Both the position numbers and the translations under genes were made by a program. Source: Spongilla lacustris (Eukaryota > Porifera > Demospongiae > Spongillida > Spongillidae). From it: 64,000 bases of DNA. Within the stretch, counting starts at the first letter, position 1. Each line of letters starts with the position of its first letter. Shown here in pieces: positions 36,988-49,704 of this stretch. Below the pieces are notes generated by a model. It was not told the DNA's origin and searched no databases. It saw only the letters and a list, made by a program, of their open reading frames with translations. The stretch covers positions 5,568,757-5,632,756 of the forward strand of contig OX442427.1 in the NCBI GenBank assembly GCA_949361645.1, read 5' to 3'.

Positions 36988-38382
36988 GTAAGTGCTATTG
37001 GCATGTGAATTGGATGAAGGGTGACACCCATGTTGTTATCATTTAAGCAATGATACATGTATGTTGTGTTATGTTGATGTTATGTATAGGTATATGGGAC
37101 AGTTTCCGAGAAAATGGCCCTTCGTTTATAATTATAAAATCTTATAAAATTGCTATGTATTTGAATCGCAATAACTCCCGAACGGTTAAGGCTATCAACT
37201 TTCTATTGTCAACACTGCATACCACACCATTTCTCTATGGTAAAATACATTTTGGAGTCTTGAATTTGCTCGGTGCCAGTATTGCAACGTCCGATACCCC
37301 ACCGAGTTCAAACCCAACATAACTTTCTGTACGAGTAATGAAATTGCCTCAAATTCGGTTTGTAGGTGGAGAGGTCCTATACCTATCTATCTGTTATGTT
37401 CGTTAATTTTTATGCTATCCGTTACGGAGATACAGTTGAACAAACTACGTGCACATTTTCGCGCTCGTTTCGCGCCAATGATTTGGGCAAATTGCGTTCC
37501 GCTCAATGTATGGGGAGGCGGAGATTATAACATTGGCGCGAATCAAGCGGGAAAACGTGCACGTAGTTTGTTCAACTGTATCTCCGTAACGGATGGCATA
37601 AAAATTAACGAACAGAATAAATTGATAGGTATAGGACCTCCCTACCTACAAACCGAATTTGAGGCAATTTCATTACTCCTACAGAAAGTTATGTCGGGTT
37701 TGAACCCGGTGGGGTATCGGACGTTGCAATATGAGCACGGAGCAAGTGCAAGACCCCAAAATGTTTTTAAACGTAAAGAAATGGTGTGGTATGGAGTGCT
37801 GAAAATAGAAAGTCGGTAGCCTTAACCGTTCGGAAGTTATTGCGATTCAAATGCAATGCAATTTTATACGATTTTATAATTATAAACGAAGGGCCATTTT
37901 CTCGGAAACTGTCCCATATATATATAATTATATGGGACAGTTTCCGACAAAATTGCCCCTCGCATATATATATAAAATGTTATAAAAATGCTTCTCTTTT
38001 GAATCGCTATATCTTCCGAACGGTTAACGCTATCAACTTCCTATTTTCAACAGTTCATACCACACCATTTCCCTATCATAAAATACATTTTGGAGTCTTG
38101 GACTTGCTCCGTGCCAGTATTGCAATGTTCGATACCCCACCGGGTTCAAACCCACTATAACTTTAGGTAGGAGTAATCAATACGCTTCAAATTCGGTTTG
38201 TAGGTAGAGAGGTCCTATACCTATCGATTTGTTCTGTTCGTTAATTTTTAGGTCATCCGTTACGGAGATACAGCGGCGCAAAGTTGGTACAAGTTTCCCG
38301 CTCGATACGCGCCGTTGTACGTGCGTGAACCGCTTCCATACCAAATCACATGAATATGCAACTACTTCCTGTGGGCTGAGAC

Positions 38383-38922
38383 TAGTTGGGCGTGGCCCTC
38401 CCTTCGCGTATTGGCGGAAGGTCGGGTTGCAAGCCTATACCAAGATTTGTTCTGGAGTGTTATGTAATATCGTTGTGAATATCGTTATGTTATTGCACAT
38501 TCGGGTAGTGATTATTGAGCGTTAGATTACGTGGTGATAATGTGTCTGCAGAGCAGCTGCTCAAGATATGTACATGTATTGCTTCGGGTGCGGTGTCGAT
38601 GAGTTGGGCATGGCCCGCCCTTCGCATTGTCGTTCAGGCTTCATAGTAGCAGGGCAGCGCAACTCTTTAGCTGCCTCTGTAACACATTCGCAAACAAAAG
38701 CAATGTTTGTCCGCTCCATGAAAATTCATATACATGTAAGTTAAATGGAAGGAACAGCTGCCTATCATTACCTCACATCAGCCGCTAATTGGGTGATAAT
38801 GGGACCCACTTGAACGCTGCAATCCGATTGGACTGCAATCCCCGTTGCAGCAGAACAAATCCAGGTATAGGCTTGCAACCCGACCTTCCGCCAATACGCG
38901 AAGGGAGGGCCACGCCCAACTA
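38383..38922. mobile_element. 540-bp MULE-type MITE (copy 2)
   Basis: The same insertion as at 8,260-8,799, with identical ends and flanks, sitting in the left arm of the complete foldback element. Confidence 0.85.
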
Positions 38923-41882
38923 GGCTGAGACTTGGATGACTAATAGTCTGCGCTAGCTAGCTAGCTAGCTAGCTGGGTAAGTATAATTTTAATCTATCGT
39001 CCCTGTCACAGTTGATATTCGTTATCTTCTGTGTAGATAAATGATATGCATGCATGGCGACGTCCACTGAAGACAAGCTCGTAAGAGTTTCAATCGGCGG
39101 ACGAGTTCGACGACGATCGATGTTCAAGATACATTCGACGAGGATGGGGAGATCGAGAACGGTAGTCACAGCGGTCATACCACTGACGATGGTGGTTGTA
39201 TAGGGAGTAAGCAGCCGCTAAAGCACTAAAAGAGCCGCCGGCCCCGCCCCCCACATATGTACTACCGCACTACCTATGGAACCACCCGCCCATATCAGAC
39301 CCTACACAGGAGCTACCAACTAACCAATGGACAGTACAAGTGGAGACAATACTAACCCTCTCGCTGCAAATGGAGTTGGCAGCAGCCCTCACAATTTCAG
39401 GGAAGCCATGAACTACATGTACATGTACCAAGGGAAGCCACACATGCACCCTCCCAACACTACCAGTGGAACTATTAGCCCTCACTGCAAATGGCCCTAT
39501 ACATGAACGTGTAAGCAGAACCCCATTGGTCCAGCACCCCACTATTGATTGTTCTCTGCAAGTTCAAAGGGCCAATGGAGCCATCCTCCTCACACAGCAA
39601 AACCACCAGTCCCCATCACTACTGCCTCGCGAACTTACAAATAATACCTCCACACTGCAAGTAGTGGAGCCACCAGCTCTCTTACGGATGGGGTTACCAG
39701 ACCCTGCACTGCCAGCAGGGGAGCCCACACAAGCAGGGGTCAATAGATGCCAGTGGAGATGCCGCCCTCACACTACAAGTAGTCCCCATAAAGTACTGTA
39801 CGTACACCCGCCCCTCTCCAAACAGTGGAACCATAAGCCATGACTGCAAGTGCTCCACACACTGGGACCAGCCACCTGGACCAATGGGGTCAACCACCAT
39901 CCCCCATAGATCACTGCAAGTGATCTCAACAGCCGCACGATGCATAGGAAATTACTATTAATGCCTCCACACTGCAAGTAGTGGAGCCACCATCTCTTTT
40001 ACAGATGGGGTTACCAGACCCTACAAGCAGGGGTCAGTAGGTATGATGCCAGTGGAGATGCCAACCTTCGCACTACAAGCCATGAACTGTGCATACACCT
40101 GCCCTTCTCCAAACACTACCAATGGAACCATTAGGCCTCCTGCACACTACCTGTCCTTCACTGCACGTTGAGTCAACGTACGGCCCAGGGACCAATGGGG
40201 TCAGTATCCTTAATAGCCCCACACTGCAGGTCCGGTTAGCACCAGCAGTTTAATATTGACTGTCAGCAAGGGAGCAACCAGTTGCCAAACAGCCCAGGGT
40301 AATCGGGGCCCCCAGAATAATCATGCTGGTGGAAACTCACAGTGGCACCCCTCACAATATTAGGGGAGCCATGAACTGGAGCCCCCCGCTATCCATGGAA
40401 CCATTAGCCGTCCCTTAGCAGGAGTACCTCCCACTACATGTACCTATCCTTCACTGCATGTTTCATCAGCCAAGATTACCAGCCGTATCACTACAAGTGC
40501 ACCATACCAATGAACATTTACCGCAGGGGCCATTGGCCATTCTCACACATTAGAACCACCATCCCCCATAACTGCAAGTGAACTTAACAGCCGCACAAGA
40601 CAAGTGAACTTACATTTAATTCCTACACACTGCTAACAGTAGAGCCAACAGCTCTCTCACAGATGGGGTTACCAGACCTGCACTGCCCACATAAGCTGGG
40701 GTCAATAGGTATGTGCCAGTGGAGATGCCAGCCATCGCACTACAAGTATTCCCCAAATTTAAGGGGAAGCCATGAACTACATGTACTGTATGTACACCCG
40801 CCCCTCTCCAAACATTACCAGTGGAACCATTAGCCCTCACTGCAACTACCCCACACACTGGGACCCGCCCCCATGGTCCTCCTGCCCACTACCTGTCCTT
40901 CACTGCATGTTGAGTTAATGGCCCATGCAGAGGTCAGCTCCCTCACTACAAGCGGACAGAACCGTTATTGCAAGTGAATTTAATAGCCCCACACTACAAG
41001 TCCAGTTAGCACCAGTGGAGTAATTACAGAGATGGAGTCATCAGACTGCCAGCAAGAGAGCCACCAGCTGCTAAAACCCCCTGCAGGGTCATTGGGGGCC
41101 CCCACAATTTAGGGGAGCCATCAACTAGAGTCACACATGGCCCTCACTTAGCAGCCCCCACATACGGGGCTAGCCCCCATGGCCCTCTGCAAGTTGTATC
41201 CGAGGTTCAGGAGTGGACGTGCATGGCCATCCCCCACTCACTTGCCCTCTCACCACAGAACCAGACTCAACCAGCCCTCCCACCACCCACCCCCAACAGC
41301 CCTCTTACATATGGAGTAATCAAACTGCCAGCAGGGGACTGGGGAGCCACCAGCTGCCACATTACCGGTCCTCACAAAACTAGACCCCATCATGTGGAGA
41401 GGAACCACGCATGCAATGGAGCCATTAGCTCTCACTGCATGTGGAATTACTGTACATGGTGCAGGCCCCAGACACTGGACCAGCCACAATAGCCCCCTAT
41501 CCTAGCCCCACATGGTGCAACCACCAGCTCCTCACTGCAATTGGAACCACCAGACCCACTACCTGTGAAACCCTACCTGTGAAACCATTAACCCCCTCAC
41601 TACAAGAGGACTTACACTGTCAGGGGAACCATCCACTACTAGTGGAGCTACCAGCCCGCATTGGACAAATGGGAAACACCACCACTGAAGCAGCCTCCGT
41701 TTGTAGAGTGGACATGTGAACACATTTTTGTGTTGTGTACAGAATAATTTTATTTGGGGTAGAAGTGAAGCCATGCTGTTAGTTGTGAATTTAGTTACCA
41801 GCCCTATCGGTACTGATTGTGGGTGGTCTGCACCCGTGGTTGGTTTTTATACACAAGCAGAGGGCTTTTGATAATAAAAAAA

Positions 41883-42340
41883 ATCAAATAAAGTAAAAAC
41901 CCTACAGCTGGGAACTACATGTAGTGCTTTACATTGTTGAGGTACAAGTACCAAAACATATAAGTGCCATTTAAATGTGTGGCACGATGAAGACATCAGA
42001 ATTCATGACCACACAAGTGGAGTTAGTGGTCATGAATTCTGATGTCTTCACCGTGCCAAATTGTAGCTGTGACTGCGCATGGTGACATTCTAAGTGGCAC
42101 TTACAAGTTTTGCAACTTGTACATGTATCTCAACAATGCAAAGCAGTTCCCAGTAGGCTTTATTCTTTTCAAAAAGCCCTCTACTTGTCTATATAAACCA
42201 ACCACGGGTGCAGACCACCCGCAATCAGTACCGATAGGGCTGGTAACTATATTCACCACTAACCGCATGGCTTCGCTTCCACCCCAGAAAAATTACTCTG
42301 TACATGTACAAGCACATAACATGTAGTCTAGTAAGCTCCT
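41883..42340. other. Centre of the giant foldback element
   Basis: The two arms meet here with a non-palindromic spacer of about 13 bp (42,013-42,025). Mirrored phrases flank it, for example GATGAAGACATCAGAATTCA on the left with its complement on the right, and CAGCCCTATCGGTACTGATT at 41,799 with its complement at about 42,224. The arms are less alike here than at the ends. Confidence 0.7.
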
Positions 42341-45300
42341 ATCTACAACACGAAAAACATAGACATGTACACTGGAGGCTGCTTCAGTGGTGGTGTTCCC
42401 ATTTGTCCAATGCGGGCTGGTAGCTCCACTAGTAGTTGATGGTTCCCCTGACAGTGTACTAGTAAGTCCACTTGTAGTATGGGGGTTAATTGTTTCACAG
42501 GTAGGGGGTTAATGGTTTCACAGGTAGTGGGTCTGGTGGTTCCATTTGCAGTGAGGAGCTGGTGGTTGTACTGTGTGGGGCTAGGCTTGTGTGGGCACCC
42601 CTGCTGGCAATGCAGGGTCTGGTAACCCCATCTGTAAGAGAACTACTTGCAGTGTGGATGCATTAAATGTAAATTCACTTGCATCGTGCGGCTGTTGAGT
42701 TCATTTGCAGTGATCAACGGGGGATGGTGGTTTTGATGTGTGACCATTGGCCCCTTGAACTTGCAGTGAATGGTCACTGGTATGGTGCAGTTGTAGTGTG
42801 AAGGCTGAGAAGGCTGTTGAAACTTGTAGTGAAGGATAGATAGTGGGAGATAAGGCACCGTATGTGGGGGCTGCTAAGTGAGGGTGAATGGTTCCATAGA
42901 TAGTGAGGGCATGTGTGCTCCAGTTCATTGCTCCCTGAAACTGCGGGGGGTGCCATTTCCACTTGCAGTGTGAGGCAGCTGACGTCTCCACGCACCAGCA
43001 TGCATTATTGTGGGGCCCCCCAATGACCCCAGGGAGTTTAGCAGCTGGTGGCTTCCCTGCTGGCAGTCTGATAACTCCATCTGGAATATGGCTCCACTGG
43101 TGCTAACTGGAATGCAGTGTGGGCTTTTAAGTTTACCTGCATTAATAGTTCCAATGTTACTGTCTGCTTGCCCCATTGGTCCCTGGGCCGTTGACTCTAC
43201 GTGCAATGAAGGACAGGTATTGGGCAGGAGGGCCGTGGGGGGCTGGGGTCCCAGTGTGTGGGGCACTTGCAGTGAGGGCTAATGGTCAGTGTTTGGAGAG
43301 GGGCGGGTGTACGTTCGGTGCATGTAGTTCATGGCTTCCCCTGAAATTTGGGGAATACTTGTAGTGCGATGGCTGGCATCTCCACTGGCACATACCTATT
43401 GACCCCAGCTTATGCGGGCAGTGCAGGTCTGGTAACCCCATCTGTGAGAGAGCTGCATGGTGGCCCTACTATTAGCAGTGTGTAGGTACGAAATGTAAGT
43501 TCACTTGTCCTGTGCGGCTGTTAATTTCACTTGCAGTTATGGGGGATGGTGGTTCTAATGTGTGAGAATGGCTCCAATGGTCCCATCGGCCCCTTGAACC
43601 TGCGGTGAATGTTCATTGGTATGGTGCACTTGTAGTGATATGGCTGGTAATCTTGGCTGACGAAACATGCAGTGAAGGATAGGTAGTGAGAGATACTACA
43701 GATAGGGCTCCTGCTAAGTGAGGGCTCATGGTTCCATGGAAAGCGGTGGGCTCCAGTTCATGGCTCCCCTAATATTGTGAGGGGTGCCACTGTGAGTTTC
43801 CACCAGCATGATTATTCTGGGGGCCCCGATTACCCTGAGCTGTTTGGCAGCTGGTTGCTCCCTTACTGACAGTCAATATTAAACTGCTGGTGCTAACCGG
43901 ACCTGCAGTGTGGGGCTATTAAGGATACTGACCCCATTGGTCCCTGGGCCGTACGTTGACTCAACGTGCAGTGAAGGACAGGTAGTGTGCAGGAGGCCTA
44001 ATGGTTCCATTGGTAGTGTTTGGAGAAGGGCAGGTGTATGCACAGTTCATGGCTTGTAGTGCGAAGGTTGGCATCTCCACTGGCATCATACCTACTGACC
44101 CCTGCTTGTAGGGTCTGGTAACCCCATCTGTAAAAGAGATGGTGGCTCCACTACCTGCAGTGTGGAGGCATTAATAGTAATTTCCTATGCATCGTGCGGC
44201 TGTTGAGATCACTTGCAGTGATCTATGGGGGATGGTGGTTGACCCCATTGGTCCAGGTGGCTGGTCCCAGTGTGTGGAGCACTTGCAGTCATGGCTTATG
44301 GTTCCACTGTTTGGAGAGGGGCGGGTGTACGTACAGTACTTTATGGGGACTACTTGTAGTGTGAGGGCGGCATCTCCACTGGCATCTATTGACCCCTGCT
44401 TGTGTGGGCTCCCCTGCTGGCAGTGCAGGGTCTGGTAACCCCATCCGTAAGAGAGCTGGTGGCTCCACTACTTGCAGTGTGGAGGTATTATTTGTAAGTT
44501 CGCGAGGCAGTAGTGATGGGGACTGGTGGTTTTGCTGTGTGAGGAGGATGGCTCCATTGGCCCTTTGAACTTGCAGAGAACAATCAATAGTGGGGTGCTG
44601 GACCAATGGGGTTCTGCTTACACGTTCATGTATAGGGCCATTTGCAGTGAGGGCTAATAGTTCCACTGGTAGTGTTGGGAGGGTGCATGTGTGGCTTCCC
44701 TTGGTACATGTACATGTAGTTCATGGCTTCCCTGAAATTGTGAGGGCTGCTGCCAACTCCATTTGCAGCGAGAGGGTTAGTATTGTCTCCACTTGTACTG
44801 TCCATTGGTTAGTTGGTAGCTCCTGTGTAGGGTCTGATATGGGCGGGTGGTTCCATAGGTAGTGCGGTAGTACATATGTGGGGGGCGGGGCCGGCGGCTC
44901 TTTTAGTGCTTTAGCGGCTGCTTACTCCCTATACAACCACCATCGTCAGTGGTATGACCGCTGTGACTACCGTTCTCGATCTCCCCATCCTCGTCGAATG
45001 TATCTTGAACATCGATCGTCGTCGAACTCGTCCGCCGATTGAAACTCTTACGAGCTTGTCTTCAGTGGACGTCGCCATGCATGCATATCATTTATCTACA
45101 CAGAAGATAACGAATATCAACTGTGACAGGGACGATAGATTAAAATTATACTTACCCAGCTAGCTAGCTAGCTAGCTAGCGCAGACTATTAGTCATCCAA
45201 GTCTCAGCCCACAGGAAGTAGTTGCATATTCATGTGATTTGGTATGGAAGCGGTTCACGCACGTACAACGGCGCGTATCGAGCGGGAAACTTGTACCAAC

Positions 45301-45837
45301 TTTGCGCCGCTGTATCTCCGTAACGGATGACCTAAAAATTAACGAACAGAACAAATCGATAGGTATAGGACCTCTCTACCTACAAACCGAATTTGAAGCG
45401 TATTGATTACTCCTACCTAAAGTTATAGTGGGTTTGAACCCGGTGGGGTATCGAACATTGCAATACTGGCACGGAGCAAGTCCAAGACTCCAAAATGTAT
45501 TTTATGATAGGGAAATGGTGTGGTATGAACTGTTGAAAATAGGAAGTTGATAGCGTTAACCGTTCGGAAGATATAGCGATTCAAAAGAGAAGCATTTTTA
45601 TAACATTTTATATATATATGCGAGGGGCAATTTTGTCGGAAACTGTCCCATATATATTAATTTAATTTTTTTACTATTACATGTAACAGTTTATAAGTAC
45701 TAAGTTGTGTTGGATGTAAAAATAAGTTGGTAGAACAATAAATTGTGTTGAGATCTAAACTGATTATTAAATCTACAAAGCAGGACAGTTCTTGTCTCAA
45801 TATCTTTAATGGAAGTTCATAGTGTTTTGCTTTACAG

Positions 45838-46048
45838 CTAAGTGCGGAAAACTGCACTTTGAAAGAAGATATAATGCAGGAGAAACATCACAATGAGCTA
45901 ATCATTAGGAACATCAGTAGACAAAAGGAACAAAGAAGGGGAAATATGGAGCTCCACTTCATGGTGAGGGAGCATGTGATGGCAGATGAAATCAGGAAGA
46001 GGGCTGCTATGTTAGCAGCACAAATGGGGACAAGTGGTCATTCAGCAC
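45838..46048 (+). CDS. Roco-like/death-domain gene, second coiled-coil exon
   Basis: The acceptor TTTGCTTTACAG and the donor GTAAGC bound 70 codons plus one base. The frame begins LSAENCTLKEDIMQEKHHNE and continues with Arg/Lys/Glu-rich helix (KEQRRGNMELHFMVREHVM, DEIRKRAAMLAAQMG). It joins in phase 0 to the coiled-coil exon ending at 36,987 and in phase 1 to the exon starting at 46,953, where C+GT makes Arg. It extends the coiled coil upstream of the GTPase-like region. Confidence 0.75.
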
Positions 46049-46952
46049 GTAAGCAATTTGGGTTACTACGTGTGAACATGTATATGAGGGTTGGACAAGA
46101 TATTTCTTTTGTTGGTGCATGTACATGTACAGTTTACATGAAGTAAAGTGTTGATAGTTCATTTGCATGTATATTACTATGTCACTTTCATTAATTAAGA
46201 ACGTACTTGAATGAATTTATAAATTTTACATGTTTCAACAAGAAATAAAATTGTAATATATTCAAACATTACATCAAATAGAAAATCAAATCAAATCAAA
46301 TAGTTTTAGCGGTAGGATTCTTAGGCATTGATTAATGTAATCATATGAATTCCTTGCATACATTAACATATACATGTGCTGCTTCTTGAACTTGCTCTTG
46401 GATATTGAATTTACCATTGCTTGATTGCCGTAGCCCCTTTTTTTGCTTACTTTTTTACTGATCTGTCGATGCATACAAATCCTACATCTAAATGATTGAG
46501 CTTTATATCTTGTGTACAACATGTGCATTTAGAAAAAAAAATCTGTTTCAGATATATGACCTTTTTCTGATCAGGATTGTTTTTTGCTGATGCATTATGA
46601 GAGTGCGCACATTATAACTTGTAACATCGACTATCAGATCAATTAAATAATCACATTTATAATTAATTTAGGAACAATTTTTCTTGAGTACATGTGTGTG
46701 TACAGGACACCATATCATTTTATTTCATTCTACCATGTTGATAGGATATGCTTACATGTAAGTACATGTACATGTGTATATACTTTTATCACTGTGTTGG
46801 ACACTGTTTTATGAATGTGATGATGCAACATAAAATAACTAGCCGTTACACATCATCCTTTAGAAAAAAAAAGTGCTTTGTAGAAAATGCTTGTTAAAAT
46901 GTAATACTTACATTACATGGTGATTCATGCTGTATGTCCTATTGAATCTAAG
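46049..46952 (+). other. Intron of the Roco-like/death-domain gene
   Basis: AT-rich, bounded by GTAAGC and AAG acceptor sequence. It includes an ATCAAATCAAAT short repeat near 46,290. No gene is seen. Confidence 0.5.
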
Positions 46953-48904
46953 GTCTGCTTCAGTTGGACGAGGTTTCAAAAACAATACTAAGTTCATCTT
47001 TGAAGTTAAATTTTGTAACTGTTTGGAGTATCAGTCGAAATTCTTGCAAGCCATCTGTTGCTGAACAAACGCACAAAGGAAAAAAGTCAGAGCATTGCAG
47101 TTTTTTAGGATCCAATGACTGTTTATCTTCACAAGATATTGTATACACAGAGAATAATAATGATATTACTGGCAATGTACCAGTGCATGAGGCAAACAGA
47201 ATGGGAATAGCAGCAGCAGCACTGTCATGCATTTATTTAGAGAAAGGAGCCCAAAGTATTGCTCTTTCTGTACCTTTTCAGAAGAGCGTGTATTCAAATC
47301 AAATTTTAAACACCCATCTTACGGCAGTCGTAACTGATGTAAATAAACTTCTGAAATCATCTTTTGAAAGAGATGAATGGTCAAAACTCACATTTGTTAA
47401 AGAAAATGAAATGAGGGTAAGCTGGGCACTGTTTGAAGTTCTACCAGCATTTTTTTCGTCCCACAAACCAAGAATATTATTATTATTTACTTTGAGTCTT
47501 CCAGATGATGCAAGCCGACTTAATGAAATTAGTCTGCAGTCTGAAGAAAATATTGAAGAGGGGGGGAATGTTGATCATTATGTTTCAAAGTGGTACACTC
47601 CTTTGAATGGTATCATCAGAACAGTGCACTGCTATTCATCTTCTCCGAGTACTATGTTACTGGTTGGGATACATCTAAAGGAAGTGGGCAATTTTGATGT
47701 TGTGAAGAAAGGCATGTATTCATCAGTACAAAGTCATCTAGAAGGCATTGGTTTGGGAGATGTCCTCTGCTCCAAGGTTTTAGATATTAATTGTCGTACA
47801 AAGGGAAGTGCTGCACAATTGCTTGGAAAATTCAATGTAGTTTTAGCTATGAGCAGCAAGCACACTAAAGATCATTATATAATAAATGTTCCACTTCGTG
47901 TACTATTTCTGCGCTATCTAATAGTTGAGTATGCTAGAGAAAATGATTTATGGTACATAACGGAAGGAAAACTTTTTAACATTGCAAAAGATCTCAATAT
48001 TTTTAGTGTCGAAGATGTTATGTGTTTTTTGACATGCTTTGAGCAGTGTGGTAACATACTGTATTGCCGAGTGGAACAATTTTCTTCATTGCATGAAAAT
48101 ATTGTGATTATAAACATAGCAACATTTGTAAATTTAGTTAACAGACTCAGTTATGCTCAGCAACTTTTATCTCCCTTCTGTAGCTCTGATGAACCTCTGT
48201 CGGCTTACCTACACAAATTGAATTTAGGAATGGTGTGTAGCAAGCTTGCCAAAATGTTGTGGGTTACTGATCATGAAGTTTTCCTACAAATTCTGGAGAG
48301 TATTGGGACTGCCACATTAATAGATGTTATTTCTGATGATGACAAAGTGTATTTTATACCTTCACTCCGGTCCAGCTACTTATACAAAGACATTGTGTGT
48401 ACGTCTTGTGCATTATACATCACCTTCTGTCCCATCACCTTTCCATGTTCCTATGTGGGAACATTTTACTCTTTGCTAAAGAACATATATCATCCTGATA
48501 TTAAATTGCTGGATGGTACTTATTGCAATCAGATAGAGCTTCAGTGGAATGGACATGGAAATACTATTGCTGTAGCCTTTAGAATTACAGACAGCTATGC
48601 CGAGGTGGAGGTATCTGAAATAGCAGAACAAGACACTGAAACTATGTTTGAAATAAAAGCGGTGCTAAAAACAGCTATGATTGACCTCTTTCAAACTATT
48701 GCTTGCCGTTTTCCAGAGTTTTGGTACGAGATGTGTGTTGTGTGCCCCAGAATTAGTTCATATGGTACACCTGCAAGTCCTCATTTCATTAAATTCCATG
48801 CTTTGCAAACTGTTTGCAATAATGGGACAGTATACTGTACGCAGTGCAAAAGCAATGTTGATGTTGGAGAGCAGAGAGCGGACTGGATGAAGGCTATCTA
48901 TAAG
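46953..48904 (+). CDS. Roco-like pseudo-GTPase + COR-like exon
   Basis: A single long exon of about 650 codons. Numbering from 46,964, residues 171-241 follow the second half of a Roc/Ras-like fold: a hydrophobic strand (ILLLFTLSLPDD), a stretch ending in a strand plus G-cap (STMLLVGIHLKEV) where active Roc domains have GTH-x-D or NKxD, and then a strand (VLDINCRTKG) with a following helix. No P-loop GxxxxGK[ST] is visible, so nucleotide binding looks lost. Residues 308-478 resemble the winged-helix/COR region (VPLRVLFLRYLIVEYAREND, then FEQCGNILYC, IVIINIATFVNLVNRL, KVYFIPSLRSSYLY). Further on come a COR-C-like segment and a Cys pair (CTQC) near the end. The exon is AT-rich compared with the ankyrin gene. 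The donor at 48,905 is GTATAT. The family assignment is from fold pattern only. Confidence 0.65.
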
Positions 48905-49021
48905 GTATATGATTACGGATTAGTGTTTGTCATCGGTTTATTTACCACACATATATAATATACGGGAGACGATCTGCCGGAGAAAAAGGGACCTAACATA
49001 TATGTTTTTGCCACTTTCCAG

Positions 49022-49072
49022 GGCAGGCAAAAGAAGAGAAATGTAGCTTGCATTGAAGTGTATGCTAATTAA
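49022..49072 (+). CDS. Possible alternative 3' terminal exon (short isoform)
   Basis: After the acceptor CCACTTTCCAG, a phase-0 frame reads GRQKKRNVACIEVYAN and then TAA. It joins in phase to the exon ending at 48,904 and would end the protein before the death domains. Its acceptor has a better pyrimidine tract than the competing exon at 49,364. It may be a true alternative end or a chance open frame. Confidence 0.4.
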   Translation, partial: GRQKKRNVACIEVYAN

Positions 49073-49363
49073 TATTTCAGCACTTTATAACTCCATCGAA
49101 TTTTTAGTATGTGCATGTAAGAATCATTTTTAAGAGGATATTTCACATCCCCAGAATGTCGGCAACAACTAAAAAAATGATATCCAAAAAAACACATTTC
49201 TCCAGTGTTTGTGTATTTGTGTGTATAATCATATGTGACTGCATAATTTAATGAGAAGTCACATTTGTCATGCAAGGGCCGACACTAATCGCTAAAGTAG
49301 TCATTTAGAGTATGTTGTGCTATTACATTGTAATAACTTTGTTTCCTTGAAACTGATCTGCAG

Positions 49364-49704
49364 CGATCTAAAACACTTGCACTTCAGTCAAGAGGTGCGT
49401 GTACTTTTATTTTACTTTTCCTATAGAAAAATCATTCCTTATGCAGAAATCATCAGCGATGTTCTACTGATGGAACTGTCTGAGATGCTGAATGTGGAGG
49501 GCCCTTGGGACGTTGTTCAGCTTTGCTATGCACTTGGTTGCCAAGTGGAGATTGAAGCAGTTTGTGCATCGCCTCCTAGAGTTGTACTGCTCTCAACACT
49601 TTTTAATTGGAGAGAGGTATATCCTGTTCCCACAAGGGAGGAACTGTCATTTGTGTTGATGGAAAATGGTTACTCCAACGAAGCACTGCTACTCAATGCG
49701 AATT
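49364..49704 (+). CDS. Death domain 1 exons
   Basis: A short exon at 49,364-49,394 (RSKTLALQSR, phase 0 in, phase 1 out) joins across an intron of about 52 bp to 49,447-49,704. The joined frame reads through a six-helix death-domain pattern: SDVLLMELSEMLNVEGPWDV, a helix with VVQLCYALGCQVEIEAV, a Ser-Pro-rich turn, LLSTLFNWREVYPVPTREEL, and finally LSFVLMENGYSNEALLLNAN. The Trp of the first helix pair, the core W in NWREV and the P-T-x-E-E-L start of helix 5 are typical. The exon ends in phase 1 at GTAAGT. Death domains mediate homotypic assembly in apoptosis and innate immune complexes; the partner here is unknown. Confidence 0.65.

Larger units (their letters stand above)
30133..40982 (+). 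repeat. Direct repeat, copy 2 of about 10.85 kb
   Basis: Second copy of positions 1-10,859. Here the sequence runs on beyond the copy-1 breakpoint into the remaining part of the 7.7 kb palindromic element and then into downstream exons that join in phase with exons inside the repeat. Copy 2 therefore looks like the intact arrangement and copy 1 like the truncated or displaced one. Confidence 0.95.
37932..45651. mobile_element. Giant palindromic foldback element, about 7.7 kb
   Basis: It begins ATGGGACAGTTTCCGACAAA and ends with the inverse at 45,651. The two arms mirror each other over more than 3.5 kb around a centre near 42,013-42,025 (ATTCATGACCAC / GTGGTCATGAAT). The outer segments are nearly identical; the inner segments are more diverged. 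The left arm carries a 540-bp insertion that the right arm lacks. The interior is degenerate CTGCAAGTGGAGCCACC-type repeat. No transposase is seen. It lies in an intron of the Roco-like/death-domain gene. Confidence 0.85.
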
